64,000 nt of DNA from Idiomarina loihiensis (GCF_024584785.1 NZ_CP074112.1:1984001-2048000); one strand, 5' to 3'; shown: positions 47,825 to 58,770, counted from the first letter of the stretch. Notes: generated from the letters alone by a model not told the origin. Program-made: numbers and translations.

Positions 47825-48695
47825 GATCGTTTCCTGCCGTCTCTTCTTCGGTATCGTAAACCGGTTGCTCGGTAGCATCCGCTGGCCATAACAAGAGCAA
47901 GGTGCGCACCCTATCAAGTTGCGCATAAGGACGCGCTAACACACGGGCGTATTGCAAGCGCTCGTTGCGGTCGATGGAGATGATCTCAGCCACCGGATAG
48001 CCTTCTGGATAAATACCACCCAACCCCGATGACACCAATTTATCGCCTACCTCTAAATCCGTGCTGTGGGGGATAAACTGCAATTCTAACTGCTGCAAAT
48101 CACCCGTGCCTTTAGCTAAGACGCGGATATCATTACGCTCGGCCCGTAACGAAATAGCTTGGCTTTGGTCGGCGATCAGTAACACCCGCGCCGTACCGCG
48201 GCCAACGCTCATCACTTGCCCCACCACGCCGCGATTATCCAATACCGGCTGGCCTTCGTAGACGCCATTGGCAAGGCCTTTATTGATCACCAACTGATGC
48301 GAAAATGGGTCCGTTGCTACTGCAACCACTTCAGCAGCCATACGACGACTAGCTTCACGTACATCCGAACCTAGCAATTGGCGTAACCGATCGTTCTCGT
48401 TTTCTAGAAAGTTCAGTCGCTGCACTGCCATCTGCAGTTCTTCCAGCTCTTGCTTTAACAGTTTATTTTCATTGCGTAGCATGGTGCGTGTGGTGGCGAG
48501 ATAGACAATTCTGTCCATCACCTGCTCAGGCAGTACGGCGAGGTATTGAACCGGGGCAATCAGGGTGCTCATAAACGAACGCACCGGCTGCATCGTATTG
48601 AGCCGGTGGTCTAAGAACATCAAAGTGAGAGCGCAGCTGAGTGCAAGCACCAGCCGCGTGAGTAGTGTTGGGCCTCGTTCAAATAGCGACTTCAT
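47814..48695 (-). CDS. mreC: MreC, rod-shape periplasmic scaffold
   Basis: Bitopic elongasome protein activating PBP2-RodA. 293 residues: N-terminal helix (about 12-28), coiled coil (about 65-105, RNENKLLKQELEELQMAVQR) and beta domains with GLANGVYEGQPVLDNRGVVGQ (quoted within limits from about 135) and LVSSGLGGIYPEGYPVAEI. Eight bases after mreB. Confidence 0.96.
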   Translation of the reverse strand: MKSLFERGPTLLTRLVLALSCALTLMFLDHRLNTMQPVRSFMSTLIAPVQYLAVLPEQVMDRIVYLATTRTMLRNENKLLKQELEELQMAVQRLNFLENENDRLRQLLGSDVREASRRMAAEVVAVATDPFSHQLVINKGLANGVYEGQPVLDNRGVVGQVMSVGRGTARVLLIADQSQAISLRAERNDIRVLAKGTGDLQQLELQFIPHSTDLEVGDKLVSSGLGGIYPEGYPVAEIISIDRNERLQYARVLARPYAQLDRVRTLLLLWPADATEQPVYDTEEETAGNDHVD

Positions 48696-48703
48696 GCGGC
48701 CGC

Positions 48704-49824
<1,121 letters not shown>

Positions 49825-49875
49825 GCGCCATTGCATGGCTTTTAACCTAGCTTTACTTGCGCTATCAGCCCTTAA

Positions 49876-50379
49876 TTAAGTCGTACATTGCCCTTGGCGA
49901 ATATAGCCTTGACTCTGAATACAAATATAACGGGGGTTAACCCCTTGAATCTCTAACTCTATTGGTGCATTGCCACACCATTCCGGGGTGCTGGCATGCG
50001 CTGTCGATACCGGACAGCCCAAACTGTTGAAGCGAATTCCATTGCTCGCATTAGGCACACTTGATACCACGGCTACTGAAAGCGCGCTAGGAATCGCCAA
50101 AATGCGCTCCGGTGCCACCAAGGAGCCGCAATCAACTGGGTTTACTGTTGTTGCAGAAAAGTTAACACCATAGCAATCTTGGATGGTATCCTGCATGGCT
50201 CGCTGCTGTTGCAAGCGCAACAGACTCATCAGTTGCCCTTGAAGGGTCACTTCTTCCACCCCGGCTTTACCAAAAATGCGCGGCCCTGCGGTAGCGGCTA
50301 AAATCCCTACCAACACGATAACAATAATTAACTCAACCAGCGTCAAACCCTTTTGCCGCATAGGTCTTAAGCTTGTCAT
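49876..50379 (-). CDS. mshC: MshC-like MSHA minor pilin
   Basis: Type IV pilin-like protein, 167 residues. Prepilin leader ending MRQKG, cleaved before LTLVELIIVIVLVG with Glu5 kept; AAGGTG precedes the ATG. IFGKAGVEEVTLQGQLMSLL and RLQQQRAMQD resemble MshC, which sits after mshA in standard MSHA loci. Six cysteines in the globular domain. Here it is separated from mshA, lies beside mreB, and is divergent from mshD. A FimT/GspH-like identity cannot be fully excluded. Confidence 0.78.
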   Translation of the reverse strand: MTSLRPMRQKGLTLVELIIVIVLVGILAATAGPRIFGKAGVEEVTLQGQLMSLLRLQQQRAMQDTIQDCYGVNFSATTVNPVDCGSLVAPERILAIPSALSVAVVSSVPNASNGIRFNSLGCPVSTAHASTPEWCGNAPIELEIQGVNPRYICIQSQGYIRQGQCTT

Positions 50380-50546
50380 AGATGGTTCACCTTAGTGCTG
50401 CTCGTAGCTGACAAATAACGCGCCACGTATTTAACCTAATCTCTAGTATGTAGTGTAAACTAAAAAACCACAGTATGAAGAACAATATATAAACATCGGT
50501 ATAAAAAACAGGTAATCTAGACCAATCGATACCAACGGGGACCTGC

Positions 50547-51104
50547 ATGCGCACTTTTGGCGTTACTCCACGCACCAATAGAGGTTTTACATTAGTCGAG
50601 CTCATTATTGGGATCGTCGTGCTCAGCTTATCTGTGGTGATGCTTGCGGTGCTGATTTTCCCGCAGGCGCAACGTAGCGCCGAACCCCTATTGCAAACCC
50701 GTGCGGCGGGGCTTGGCCAAGCACTGTTGAACGAGATCATGAGCAAAAGCTTTGATGAAAACAGCGACCGCAGCAGTGGTATCGAACGCTGTAGCGTTGA
50801 AGCCGCTGCCCCTCCTTGTACGCTACCGGCTAATCTCGGCGACGATGGTGAGGTACGAAGCGATTTCAACGATGTCGACGACTACCACGGTTTAACATCA
50901 TCAAGCACCAATTTAACCGACGTCTTCGGAGCGGATATCGCTGCTCGCTACAACGGCTTTGATTACGCAATTCAGGTGTCCTATTACGACCCAAACTCGG
51001 GTGCCGAGCAGGCCAGTATCACCCGCTATAAACTGATAGCCATAACCATCACCACCAGTTTGGGGCAAAACTTTGAATTCAGCGCCGTGCGGGGAAATTT
51101 TTGA
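50547..51104 (+). CDS. mshD: MshD, MSHA minor pilin
   Basis: 185-residue pseudopilin with leader ...RTNRG cut before FTLVELIIGIVVLSLSVVML. GLGQALLNEIMSKSFDENSD and the two cysteines near residue 82-92 (ERCSVEAAAPPC) are typical of MshD. First gene of mshD-O-P-Q; its stop overlaps the mshO start as TGATG. The upstream 167-base divergent gap to mshC is AT-rich, with no convincing promoter that I can defend. Confidence 0.86.
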   Translation: MRTFGVTPRTNRGFTLVELIIGIVVLSLSVVMLAVLIFPQAQRSAEPLLQTRAAGLGQALLNEIMSKSFDENSDRSSGIERCSVEAAAPPCTLPANLGDDGEVRSDFNDVDDYHGLTSSSTNLTDVFGADIAARYNGFDYAIQVSYYDPNSGAEQASITRYKLIAITITTSLGQNFEFSAVRGNF

Positions 51105-51982
51105 TGAATAACTTGCGGCACATGTTAAGCCCACTACCCCGCGCTAACCTACAGCGTGGCTTTACCCTGATCGAACTGATCGTGGTTATCGTTATTTTAG
51201 GTATTCTTGGCGGTTACGTGTTCTCGTACGTTGGTTTTGGGGCGCAAATCTATGTCGATACTACCGCTCGTGAGCAGTTGATGTCGCAATCAAGATTTGC
51301 TGTAGAACGCCTCACCCGAGAAATTCGCAATGCCGTGCCACGCAGTGTCCGTGTAGCCGCTGATAACAGCTGTATCGAATTTATGCCGATTCTTGCTAGC
51401 AGCCAGTATCTGCAAGTACCCCGGCAAGGACCTAGCGCCAGCGACCCGCTGTTAGTGATAGAGCCGCGAGCGGATCAAGGCGTCAATTTGATCGGCCAAT
51501 ACCTGCTGATTTATGCATCGACACCCAATTTTATCTACAACCCGACGCAAACCGAGCGACGCAAGATTATTGACGCCATCGTCAGCACCGGCGATGATCA
51601 TGTGGTTGAAATAGCTTACACCGATAGCATCAGTTACTTTACCGGTAATAGCCCTGCACAGCGTTATTTTATTGCCGGCCAGCCCATCAGCTGGTGCTAT
51701 CAACAAGCTACTGGCCAGCTCTGGCGCTATACCGGTTATGGACTCAATGCCAATGCGGCAACCCTAGCCCAACTACAACTTGCGCTTACTACCAGTGCCG
51801 AAGTGATGGCTGAGAATCTCACCAACGATTTAACCTTAACCACGCCCGAGCGGCCTTTTGTAGTGGACGATGCCACCTTGGTTCGAAATAGTTTAGTGCA
51901 TCTAGATTTACGTTTTGCCCGCGCAGCTGACACCGAGCGCCTACAACTCTTGCAGGAGGTTCATGTTCCTAATGTGCCATAA
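51104..51982 (+). CDS. mshO: MshO, MSHA minor pilin (GspJ-like)
   Basis: Pseudopilin of 292 residues from ATG 51104 (the TTG just before it is less likely). Leader ...LQRG, cut before FTLIELIVVIVILGILGGYV. REQLMSQSRFAVERLTREIR is the characteristic MshO/GspJ helix. Overlaps mshP by 20 bases. Confidence 0.86.
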   Translation: MNNLRHMLSPLPRANLQRGFTLIELIVVIVILGILGGYVFSYVGFGAQIYVDTTAREQLMSQSRFAVERLTREIRNAVPRSVRVAADNSCIEFMPILASSQYLQVPRQGPSASDPLLVIEPRADQGVNLIGQYLLIYASTPNFIYNPTQTERRKIIDAIVSTGDDHVVEIAYTDSISYFTGNSPAQRYFIAGQPISWCYQQATGQLWRYTGYGLNANAATLAQLQLALTTSAEVMAENLTNDLTLTTPERPFVVDDATLVRNSLVHLDLRFARAADTERLQLLQEVHVPNVP

Positions 51983-52451
51983 GCCCCTCCAGTACCACCG
52001 TAGTCGTGGCGCCGCCCTGCCGGTGGCGATTTTTATCATCGTGGTGATGGCCTTGCTCGGAGCGGCCATGGTGAGAGTTATTGGCGATGCGACCCAAGGC
52101 GTCGTTAGCGATGTGATTGGCGCTCGCGCCAACAACGCAGCTCGCTCCGGCGCTGAGATGTTCTTAGTGGCCCTGTTTGAGAACGAGGGCGTAGTAACCA
52201 CCGGGCTCTGCGCTAACCGCAGCACCACCAGCACGTTCGACCCTAGCGATAACGATAGCAGCCCTAACACTTACAACTTTGCTGAAGCGGGCTTACAAAG
52301 CTGTACTGCGACTGTCTATTGCGATGTCGCTGAAATCACCAGCCCCGTTGTCGTCAACCATTATCGAATCGTCGCTCAAGGCAGTTGTGATGCCGGCGAC
52401 ATGATTTATTCACGCGAAATCATGCTGGAGGCAAGCAATGCGTCACTTTAA
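51963..52451 (+). CDS. mshP: MshP, MSHA biogenesis protein
   Basis: 162 residues from ATG 51963, which lies three bases after AGGAGG; a second ATG at 51972 has 12-base spacing. Pilin-like but atypical: SRGAALPVAIFIIVVMALLGAAMVRV lacks the Glu5 of pilins, a GspK/PilX-like feature. ARANNAARSGAEMFLVALFE is typical of MshP. Overlaps mshQ by 14 bases. Confidence 0.85.
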   Translation: MFLMCHKPLQYHRSRGAALPVAIFIIVVMALLGAAMVRVIGDATQGVVSDVIGARANNAARSGAEMFLVALFENEGVVTTGLCANRSTTSTFDPSDNDSSPNTYNFAEAGLQSCTATVYCDVAEITSPVVVNHYRIVAQGSCDAGDMIYSREIMLEASNASL

Positions 52452-55400
52452 TAGCCTTGCCCTACTGCTCATCGCGCTCGCCTCGGGGCTAGCGAGTGTG
52501 AGTGCTGCGGCAGCAACTTACAACTTGAAGCAAAGTGTGCCGCCAGGCTGCACTCAGCAAGGGAATAACCCGGTATTTTGTAGCAATGGTTTGAATTTGA
52601 ACTGGAACGATATTATCGATGCGAGTCAGGTGTTGGTGATTAATGTTACGGGCGATGTGAATTTGCAAAATGCCCAAATCAATATGGGTAGCAATGCCGG
52701 GGTCACTATCAATGCCACGGGCAATATTACTACTGGCTCAGATTTTGCCATGCAAGGCTCGCTCAATGCCGATGGCAATGTCAGTTTTAATAGTGCTAAC
52801 CAACTAATAGGTAATGTCTCAGCCAGCCAAATTACGACTAATAGCGGCACCTTTGATGGCTCCATGGAGGCCAACCAAATAACGCTTGGTTACAATACAA
52901 CAGTTACCGGGAACCTTATTGGCGGCACTGTTTCTACCAATGATCTTGTCACTATCGGGGGCTCAGTCTCCGGCACTCAATTAGCTATCGGTGGTGTCAA
53001 CGTCATTAATGGTAACGTCATGGGCACCACCATTACCACCGCCCAAAATGTCACCATCGGGGGTTCGGTCTCCGGAACCGCGGTCACTCTCGGTTCACAG
53101 AACTCAGTCACGGGCCCTGTTACTGGCAGTTTATCCGTGTCATTACGGCCATCAGGGAGCCAATACGGTAACAATATCATCTCTAACGGTCCGGTTTTTA
53201 TTGGTAGCGGGAACCAAGTTAATGGCAACATCAGCGGTACTGACATCACAACTGATAGCCCCGTTAATTTGACCGGGAATATCACCGCCACGGGTATTTT
53301 TGATCTAGCCAGCGGCAGCCAAGTTACGGGTAATGTTAACGCGGGTAGCGTTCGCATTCGTGCATCGAACTCAGATGTCACAGGTGATGTTACTTCTGCC
53401 GGCAATATTCTCATCGACAGCGGCTCAGGGATCACCGGCAGTGCAGTGAGTGGCGACACCATCGAGTTAACTGACTCTGATGCATACATTACTGAAAATG
53501 CGACTGCTACCAATGAAATCATCATTGGTTGGGCTGGAAGTATCGGTGGCGATGCGACAGCTCCCACTATCCAAAACAACAGTGGTAATCCAGACTCCGT
53601 TGGTGGTGATGAGTTTTGCGACGACTCTTCGAGTAGTCACGATGCTAACCATGCTTTTGCTTGTACCGCTGCTCCACCCGATCCGGGTCCCGGCCCAGGC
53701 CCTAGCCCAGGTGACCAATGCGAATTATTTAATGACCTTGCCGATTACGGTATTGTTGGCTCCAATGGGTTTGAGGCGGGCAACAATTCTGAAATTAACA
53801 ATAATAATATCGTAGGTGAAGGTAATACGCCGACGCCTGTTGGCCAAGTTGATACGATAGATTTAGATTTTCCGCCATTAAACCCAGCAGTGTTTCCGAC
53901 CTTTAGCAGCCCCGGCACCTTTCTAGAAAACGAAACTAACACGCCGCCGGGTACGTATGGCACCATCTTCACTGATAAAAATAACGGTCTTTCATCAACC
54001 TCCGGCGGTGGTACCTATTACATAGACACGATCAGTTTTTCAACGAACAATAATACGCTAGAACTTGGCCCTGGTGATTATTTCGTCAAAAACATGATCT
54101 TAGGAAACAACTCCAGCATCAATATTTCACCCGCTGGCTTGGTTCGCATCTATGTTTTGAACGGCATTACAGGCGGTAATGATATCTCCTTTAATACCAA
54201 TGGCTCGGTTGGTAATTTAGTGGTCTATTTGTATGAAGGTGCTGACTTCACCGTAGGTAACTATTGTAACGGGGGCAATAACTGCCCAGAGTTTACCTTT
54301 AACGGCCTGATTTACAGCCCTTATGCCACCACCGATATCACCTTTGGTAACAATACCAACTTTCAAGGCGGTGCGTTAACGCCCGGTAAAGTCGAATTTG
54401 GTAACAATACCGTGATTACTTACACCCCTGAGGTACAAGCAGCGGTGGTTGATGCGGCGGGTTGTGCACCAGTTGATGCTGAGGTTCATCATTATCGGCT
54501 GCTGCATACCACTGAAACCGTTGCTTGCTATGCGGCTGCGGTGCAAGTTCAAGCTTGTGCTGATGCAACCTGTAGCGCAACCTTTGATGATCCGGTGGGC
54601 ATCACGGTAACGGCTGCGCTAGCCAATAGCAGTTGGCAAGGCGGTGATATCAGTAGCAGCAGCGGCACCAGCGCTAATCTTAATTTTAGCAACGGTAGCG
54701 GCCTTGCTGGGTTACGAAACAGCAGCGGGGGTACGGCAGCTTTAACCCTCAGCAATGCGACGCCGACAGCGGTCGAAGCGACCGAATGTTATGACCTATC
54801 AGGCACCACAGCCACCTCTTGTGAAGTGACCTTCAATTTGGCAGGGTTAGTTATCGTAGGAGCGACCCCTGATGTGCCCTTGGCTACACAGATTGCCGGG
54901 GACGATTTCAATAGCGTCTTGCGTGCGGTGCGCACCAATACCACGACCGGTGCCTGTGAAGCCCGGTTAGAAGGGGCGCAAACCGTGAATTTAGGCATGG
55001 AATGCTTAAATCCGGGGGCATGCCAAGCTGGCCAATCCTACACCATCAATGGCACGGCGATTGGTCTCAATAACGCCGGCAACGTGACTAACTATGCACC
55101 TCTTAATGTCACTTTTGACGCCAACGGTAATGCTCCCTTGGTGGCTAATAATTATTCCGATGTGGGCTTGCTTAGGTTACACGCTGAACTCACCTTACCG
55201 GAAGCGCCAAGCCCAACGGAGCCGGGTCTAAATGACCCTACTACCACTTTAACCGGGATTAGTATTAACGATTTTGTAGTGAAGCCACATACCTTAGTGG
55301 CGGCGGCTCTTACCGATACAGGTACGCTGTTAAACGCCTCCGGTGCCGCTCCTCAGCCTTTGTTCAAACGCGCGGGCGAGCCTTTCAATATGGTAGTACA

Positions 55401-56598
55401 AGCGCAGAACAGTAACGGTGCGGTGACGCCCAACTTTGGTTTAGAGTCTCCTCAAACCACGGTGGCAGCTGGCTTTGCCTCGATGGTGTTCCCCAACCCA
55501 GCCGCACCAGGTAGCGCTGCCAGTAAATTAATTAGCGGTACGTTTACCCTTGATACCAGTAATGACGGTACTTTTATTAGCAGCAATAGCCGCTGGTTAG
55601 AAGCAGGTACCTTTAATGCCCAAGCCGCCGCCATCAACTACCTTGGCACCGGTGATGCCTTAGTGCGCCCAGAGGTTGCGGTAGGACGATTCGCCCCCGC
55701 CGAATACCTGATTGATGCCAGCGTATCGATGGCCGATAACGCTTGCTTGGCGGGTGGTTTCACCTACATGAGTGAACCTAGCATAAACGTGACTTACCGC
55801 GTGCAGGCACTTAATACCCTAGGTAGCGTGACGGCTAACTACGATACTGCGCTATATCAACAGGCTAGTGCGGCCACCGCCGAGCTCAGCGTGCAAAGTG
55901 CTAATACGAGCCCTGCCGATAGCGCCAGCGACGCCTTTGAGCAACGTCTTAATATCACCACCAACAACACTTGGAACAACGGCGTGTTAGAAGTTAATGA
56001 CAGCGCTGTTGCTTTTTTACGGCATCCCACCGTTGGTTTAATCGATGGGCCCTTTGCTAGCTTGCGCTTAGGCTTACAGGTGGCAAACGAAGGCCTAGAT
56101 GTCACACCGTGGGCCAGTAGCCAACCGCTCATAACAACTCAAGTGGGCGATGCGGCGGCTATTCCGGGCGTGTTAAACCTGCGCTACGGCCGTACTGTGT
56201 TGGATGATATTTTTGGCCCAGAAGGCGATAATTTAGATATAGTACTGCAAAATCAATATTTTAATGGTAGCCAGTTTGTCCTTAACAGCGACGATAGTTG
56301 CTTTGTCTATGACGCCGCCAACCTCACCATTGTTGCCGACCCAGCCAATCTCAACGCAAGCCCCGGTGGCGCCAGTGCTGGCACGCTGATTAACGGTGAG
56401 GTACCACCAGGAACTTGGTGGTGGCAAGACCCAGGTGCCGTGGGTGAGTTTATCTTTGAGTACGACACCCAGCCGTGGCTAGAATTTGATTGGAATAATG
56501 ATGCTAGCCTCCCACTAGACGACCCAACCGCAACGGCGGGCTTTGGTCAGTATCGGGGTAATGACAGGATCATCTTTTGGCTAGAACGCCGTAACTAA
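52438..56598 (+). CDS. mshQ: MshQ-like large secreted protein with beta-helix-like repeats
   Basis: 1386 residues. Signal peptide (about 1-26, ending SAAAA). Residues 50-375 are short Gly/Asn/Thr/Val repeats (GNITTGSDF, IGGSVSGT, VTGNVNAG), a bactofilin- or beta-helix-like pattern. A Pro/Gly linker near 413-428 leads to a domain (about 430-680) with LGPGDYFVKNMILGNNSS and the disulfide-like CNGGNNC. The C-terminal half (about 700-1386) resembles the conserved MshQ/DUF6701 region. Last of mshD-O-P-Q. Its role in pilus function is not established; location is probably the cell surface. Confidence 0.82.
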   Translation: MRHFNSLALLLIALASGLASVSAAAATYNLKQSVPPGCTQQGNNPVFCSNGLNLNWNDIIDASQVLVINVTGDVNLQNAQINMGSNAGVTINATGNITTGSDFAMQGSLNADGNVSFNSANQLIGNVSASQITTNSGTFDGSMEANQITLGYNTTVTGNLIGGTVSTNDLVTIGGSVSGTQLAIGGVNVINGNVMGTTITTAQNVTIGGSVSGTAVTLGSQNSVTGPVTGSLSVSLRPSGSQYGNNIISNGPVFIGSGNQVNGNISGTDITTDSPVNLTGNITATGIFDLASGSQVTGNVNAGSVRIRASNSDVTGDVTSAGNILIDSGSGITGSAVSGDTIELTDSDAYITENATATNEIIIGWAGSIGGDATAPTIQNNSGNPDSVGGDEFCDDSSSSHDANHAFACTAAPPDPGPGPGPSPGDQCELFNDLADYGIVGSNGFEAGNNSEINNNNIVGEGNTPTPVGQVDTIDLDFPPLNPAVFPTFSSPGTFLENETNTPPGTYGTIFTDKNNGLSSTSGGGTYYIDTISFSTNNNTLELGPGDYFVKNMILGNNSSINISPAGLVRIYVLNGITGGNDISFNTNGSVGNLVVYLYEGADFTVGNYCNGGNNCPEFTFNGLIYSPYATTDITFGNNTNFQGGALTPGKVEFGNNTVITYTPEVQAAVVDAAGCAPVDAEVHHYRLLHTTETVACYAAAVQVQACADATCSATFDDPVGITVTAALANSSWQGGDISSSSGTSANLNFSNGSGLAGLRNSSGGTAALTLSNATPTAVEATECYDLSGTTATSCEVTFNLAGLVIVGATPDVPLATQIAGDDFNSVLRAVRTNTTTGACEARLEGAQTVNLGMECLNPGACQAGQSYTINGTAIGLNNAGNVTNYAPLNVTFDANGNAPLVANNYSDVGLLRLHAELTLPEAPSPTEPGLNDPTTTLTGISINDFVVKPHTLVAAALTDTGTLLNASGAAPQPLFKRAGEPFNMVVQAQNSNGAVTPNFGLESPQTTVAAGFASMVFPNPAAPGSAASKLISGTFTLDTSNDGTFISSNSRWLEAGTFNAQAAAINYLGTGDALVRPEVAVGRFAPAEYLIDASVSMADNACLAGGFTYMSEPSINVTYRVQALNTLGSVTANYDTALYQQASAATAELSVQSANTSPADSASDAFEQRLNITTNNTWNNGVLEVNDSAVAFLRHPTVGLIDGPFASLRLGLQVANEGLDVTPWASSQPLITTQVGDAAAIPGVLNLRYGRTVLDDIFGPEGDNLDIVLQNQYFNGSQFVLNSDDSCFVYDAANLTIVADPANLNASPGGASAGTLINGEVPPGTWWWQDPGAVGEFIFEYDTQPWLEFDWNNDASLPLDDPTATAGFGQYRGNDRIIFWLERRN
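52951..53078 (+). repeat. Direct repeat encoding IGGSVSGT in mshQ
   Basis: Near-identical stretches ATCGGGGGCTCAGTCTCCGG (from 52954) and ATCGGGGGTTCGGTCTCCGG (from 53056) recur about 102 bases apart and encode the same octapeptide, marking recent duplication within the beta-helix-like region. Confidence 0.7.
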
Positions 56599-56609
56599 GC
56601 TGCTTAAAC

Positions 56610-56634
56610 AAAAGGCGCCATCGAGGCGCCTTTT
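56610..56634. terminator. Bidirectional terminator between mshQ and the Calx-beta gene
   Basis: AAAAGGCGCC, loop ATCGA, GGCGCCTTTT followed by T: a 10-bp stem between the two convergent genes. Confidence 0.85.
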
Positions 56635-56654
56635 TAAGTGCTTTATCCGCATAA

Positions 56655-58571
56655 CTAAGGAGCTTCAATAATCACCGTAATGGTACGCTCTTCGGTGCTG
56701 CTACCTAGCTGCATATTGTTAGCTTTGGTAACAACCAAGGTAAATTGGCGGTCATCAGCATAATTAGAACCCACTAAGGTAAAATCAACGACTATCTCAT
56801 CATCATGCTTAGCAAAGCTGTATTCCGGGAGAATACCGGTAAAGTCTCGATTCTCAATCGCACTGCCTTGGTTTACCGCAAGCTCAATCGACCCCGCTAA
56901 AATTGCCGCGCGATCAAAAGGTAACACCAGCTGTACGTCAAATGATGTGCCATCGTCGGGGCGTTGGAAGGTGATTGTTGCTGGTGTTTCTAGCACCGGC
57001 AACGCCAGACCACTCGCCCGAATTGAAATACTCATGGAGCGACTCTCGGGAAGTTGAATGCCCTCTGCATCATAGAATTCTAAGGTAAATTCCTTACCTT
57101 CGGCACCTAAGCTATCAAACAAAATCTCAATATCGAGGTACAGGTTTTCGTCGCCCTCGGCAAAGGTCACAGCTTGGTCGCTAATCGCAGTATAGTTACG
57201 GCCAGCTAAGGCAGTATCATCCACACTACGTACCCGTACGCTACCAGCAGTGGGCGCAGGCATCGACAGCGGTAGCATTAAGCTATAGGTGACCGGACTG
57301 GCATCGCTAAAGGGCTCTGGCACTTCTACCATGGGCTGTAGCTGCAATTCTGCGGTGGCCGGGGTTGACACCGACACCGGCAAAATCGTTAATTCCAGAT
57401 CACGGGTATTAGGTAGGGTCACGTTTGTTGCTGAGCTAATCTGCAGATAGAACGACAAGGGTTCCGTCATGCCCAAGGGCGTCCGCATCACAGTGACAGG
57501 CACCAACACTTCGGTATCGCCGGCGACAAAGTCAATCTGTTCAGAGAACGCTTGAAAATGCTCACCCGCTAACGCTGTGGCTGATTGCGTGGCTAATCGG
57601 AACGAACCTGCTTGGCTTGCAGGCGCAGAAAACGGCAAGAGTAAGTTGAACGTTGCGCTGCCACTGGTGGGTTCATAGAGGTCGGTGACGCTCGGCCATA
57701 AAATGCTCGGCACCCCTCCCGCTGTTTCATCGTTTACATTAATAACAGTAACTGGCACTGTACGCGTGGTTGGCAGCTGTACATTGGTTGCCGTTTCTGC
57801 AAGTAACGAAAACTCGAGATCTTCAGCTTGGTTGGCATCGGCCATTAATGTTATCGAGAACACTACTTCGCGCGCTCCCGCAGCCACCGGCAAGATGTGA
57901 TCGAAAGCCTCGAAGTTGACGCCTGCTTCAGCGCTACCCTCGACGGTTCTGAGTTTAATCTCACCAGCCACCGGCGACGGCTCGCTTAAGGTGAATACGA
58001 TCGGATATTCAATGCTGCCACGACCGACTCGCGGTGCCCGTAAACTCAGGTTCTGCGGTAAGCTCAGACTGGCTTGATTCACCGGATCCACTACCTCAGT
58101 GGTGGAATAGATGGTGACAGTTTGCGTGGTGCTGCTGCCTAATAGCGCATTAACTGCACCCGTAAGCTGGATCTGAAAGCTGACATCTTCGGTATCACCG
58201 TTACCATCGAGAATATCGACGCTGAATTGAGCTGAACTAGCCCCCTCGGCAAAGGTGACAGCATCATTGAAGGTACTGTAATGAGTGCCCGCACGGGCCG
58301 TATCGCTGGTGGTTGCGACACTGATACTACCGGCTGCCGGTGCCGGATTAGAAAACTGAATACGCACCTGTAACGCCGTGGTTTGCCCGGCTGCGGGTTG
58401 ACTCACCTCACTGCTAGCCAGCAAAGACAGGGTCGGGTAAGGATTGGCGCTCCCACCAGGCTGTTGGTCGGGATGCTCACTACCACAGCCACTCACCAAA
58501 GCCAGCATCGCTAGAACCGCGAAGAGCGGCTTCAAGAAGGCACTACCACTGAATTGTTTCGTCCACTGCAT
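56655..58571 (-). CDS. Lipoprotein with five Calx-beta-like repeats
   Basis: 638 residues from the second ATG (58571), which has AGGA at eight bases; the ATG at 58577 is only two bases from it. Signal peptide with lipobox LVSGC, then a Pro/Gly/Ser spacer and five repeats of about 110 residues. Each has AG(S/E)(I/V/F) strands, an (E/A)G.(H/N)(Y/F) turn such as RAGTHYSTF, EAGVNFEAF, LAGEHFQAF and LAGRNYTAI, and a closing TVTI-type strand, as in Calx-beta modules. Likely a surface or outer-membrane adhesin accessory; the ligand is unknown. Not part of standard MSHA loci. Confidence 0.83.
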   Translation of the reverse strand: MQWTKQFSGSAFLKPLFAVLAMLALVSGCGSEHPDQQPGGSANPYPTLSLLASSEVSQPAAGQTTALQVRIQFSNPAPAAGSISVATTSDTARAGTHYSTFNDAVTFAEGASSAQFSVDILDGNGDTEDVSFQIQLTGAVNALLGSSTTQTVTIYSTTEVVDPVNQASLSLPQNLSLRAPRVGRGSIEYPIVFTLSEPSPVAGEIKLRTVEGSAEAGVNFEAFDHILPVAAGAREVVFSITLMADANQAEDLEFSLLAETATNVQLPTTRTVPVTVINVNDETAGGVPSILWPSVTDLYEPTSGSATFNLLLPFSAPASQAGSFRLATQSATALAGEHFQAFSEQIDFVAGDTEVLVPVTVMRTPLGMTEPLSFYLQISSATNVTLPNTRDLELTILPVSVSTPATAELQLQPMVEVPEPFSDASPVTYSLMLPLSMPAPTAGSVRVRSVDDTALAGRNYTAISDQAVTFAEGDENLYLDIEILFDSLGAEGKEFTLEFYDAEGIQLPESRSMSISIRASGLALPVLETPATITFQRPDDGTSFDVQLVLPFDRAAILAGSIELAVNQGSAIENRDFTGILPEYSFAKHDDEIVVDFTLVGSNYADDRQFTLVVTKANNMQLGSSTEERTITVIIEAP

Positions 58572-58722
58572 ACTCATGATCCTTTTGCCATCATCTAAAT
58601 AACAACTTTTTGACTATACATGAATTGCTTACAGCTGGGTACAACAAAAGCCTAGCTAATAGGGTTAAGCTTGCCATTATACATTGTGGTCAACTGCCCA
58701 CTCGCTGTACGCCAGCCAATAA

Positions 58723-58753
58723 AAAAGCCAACAAGCAACGCTTGTTGGCTTTT
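58723..58753 (-). terminator. Terminator after mshA
   Basis: AAAAGCCAACAAGC and GCTTGTTGGCTTTT form a perfect 14-bp stem with a three-base loop and a T run on the minus strand, 18 bases after the mshA stop. It separates the pilus genes from the Calx-beta gene. Confidence 0.9.
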
Positions 58754-58770
58754 CGCTAGCTTATTAGTGA

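Noticed and set aside
52977-53579. 200-codon frame antisense to mshQ
   Set aside because: It arises from the repetitive mshQ sequence; Pro/Val-rich with no signal or domain.
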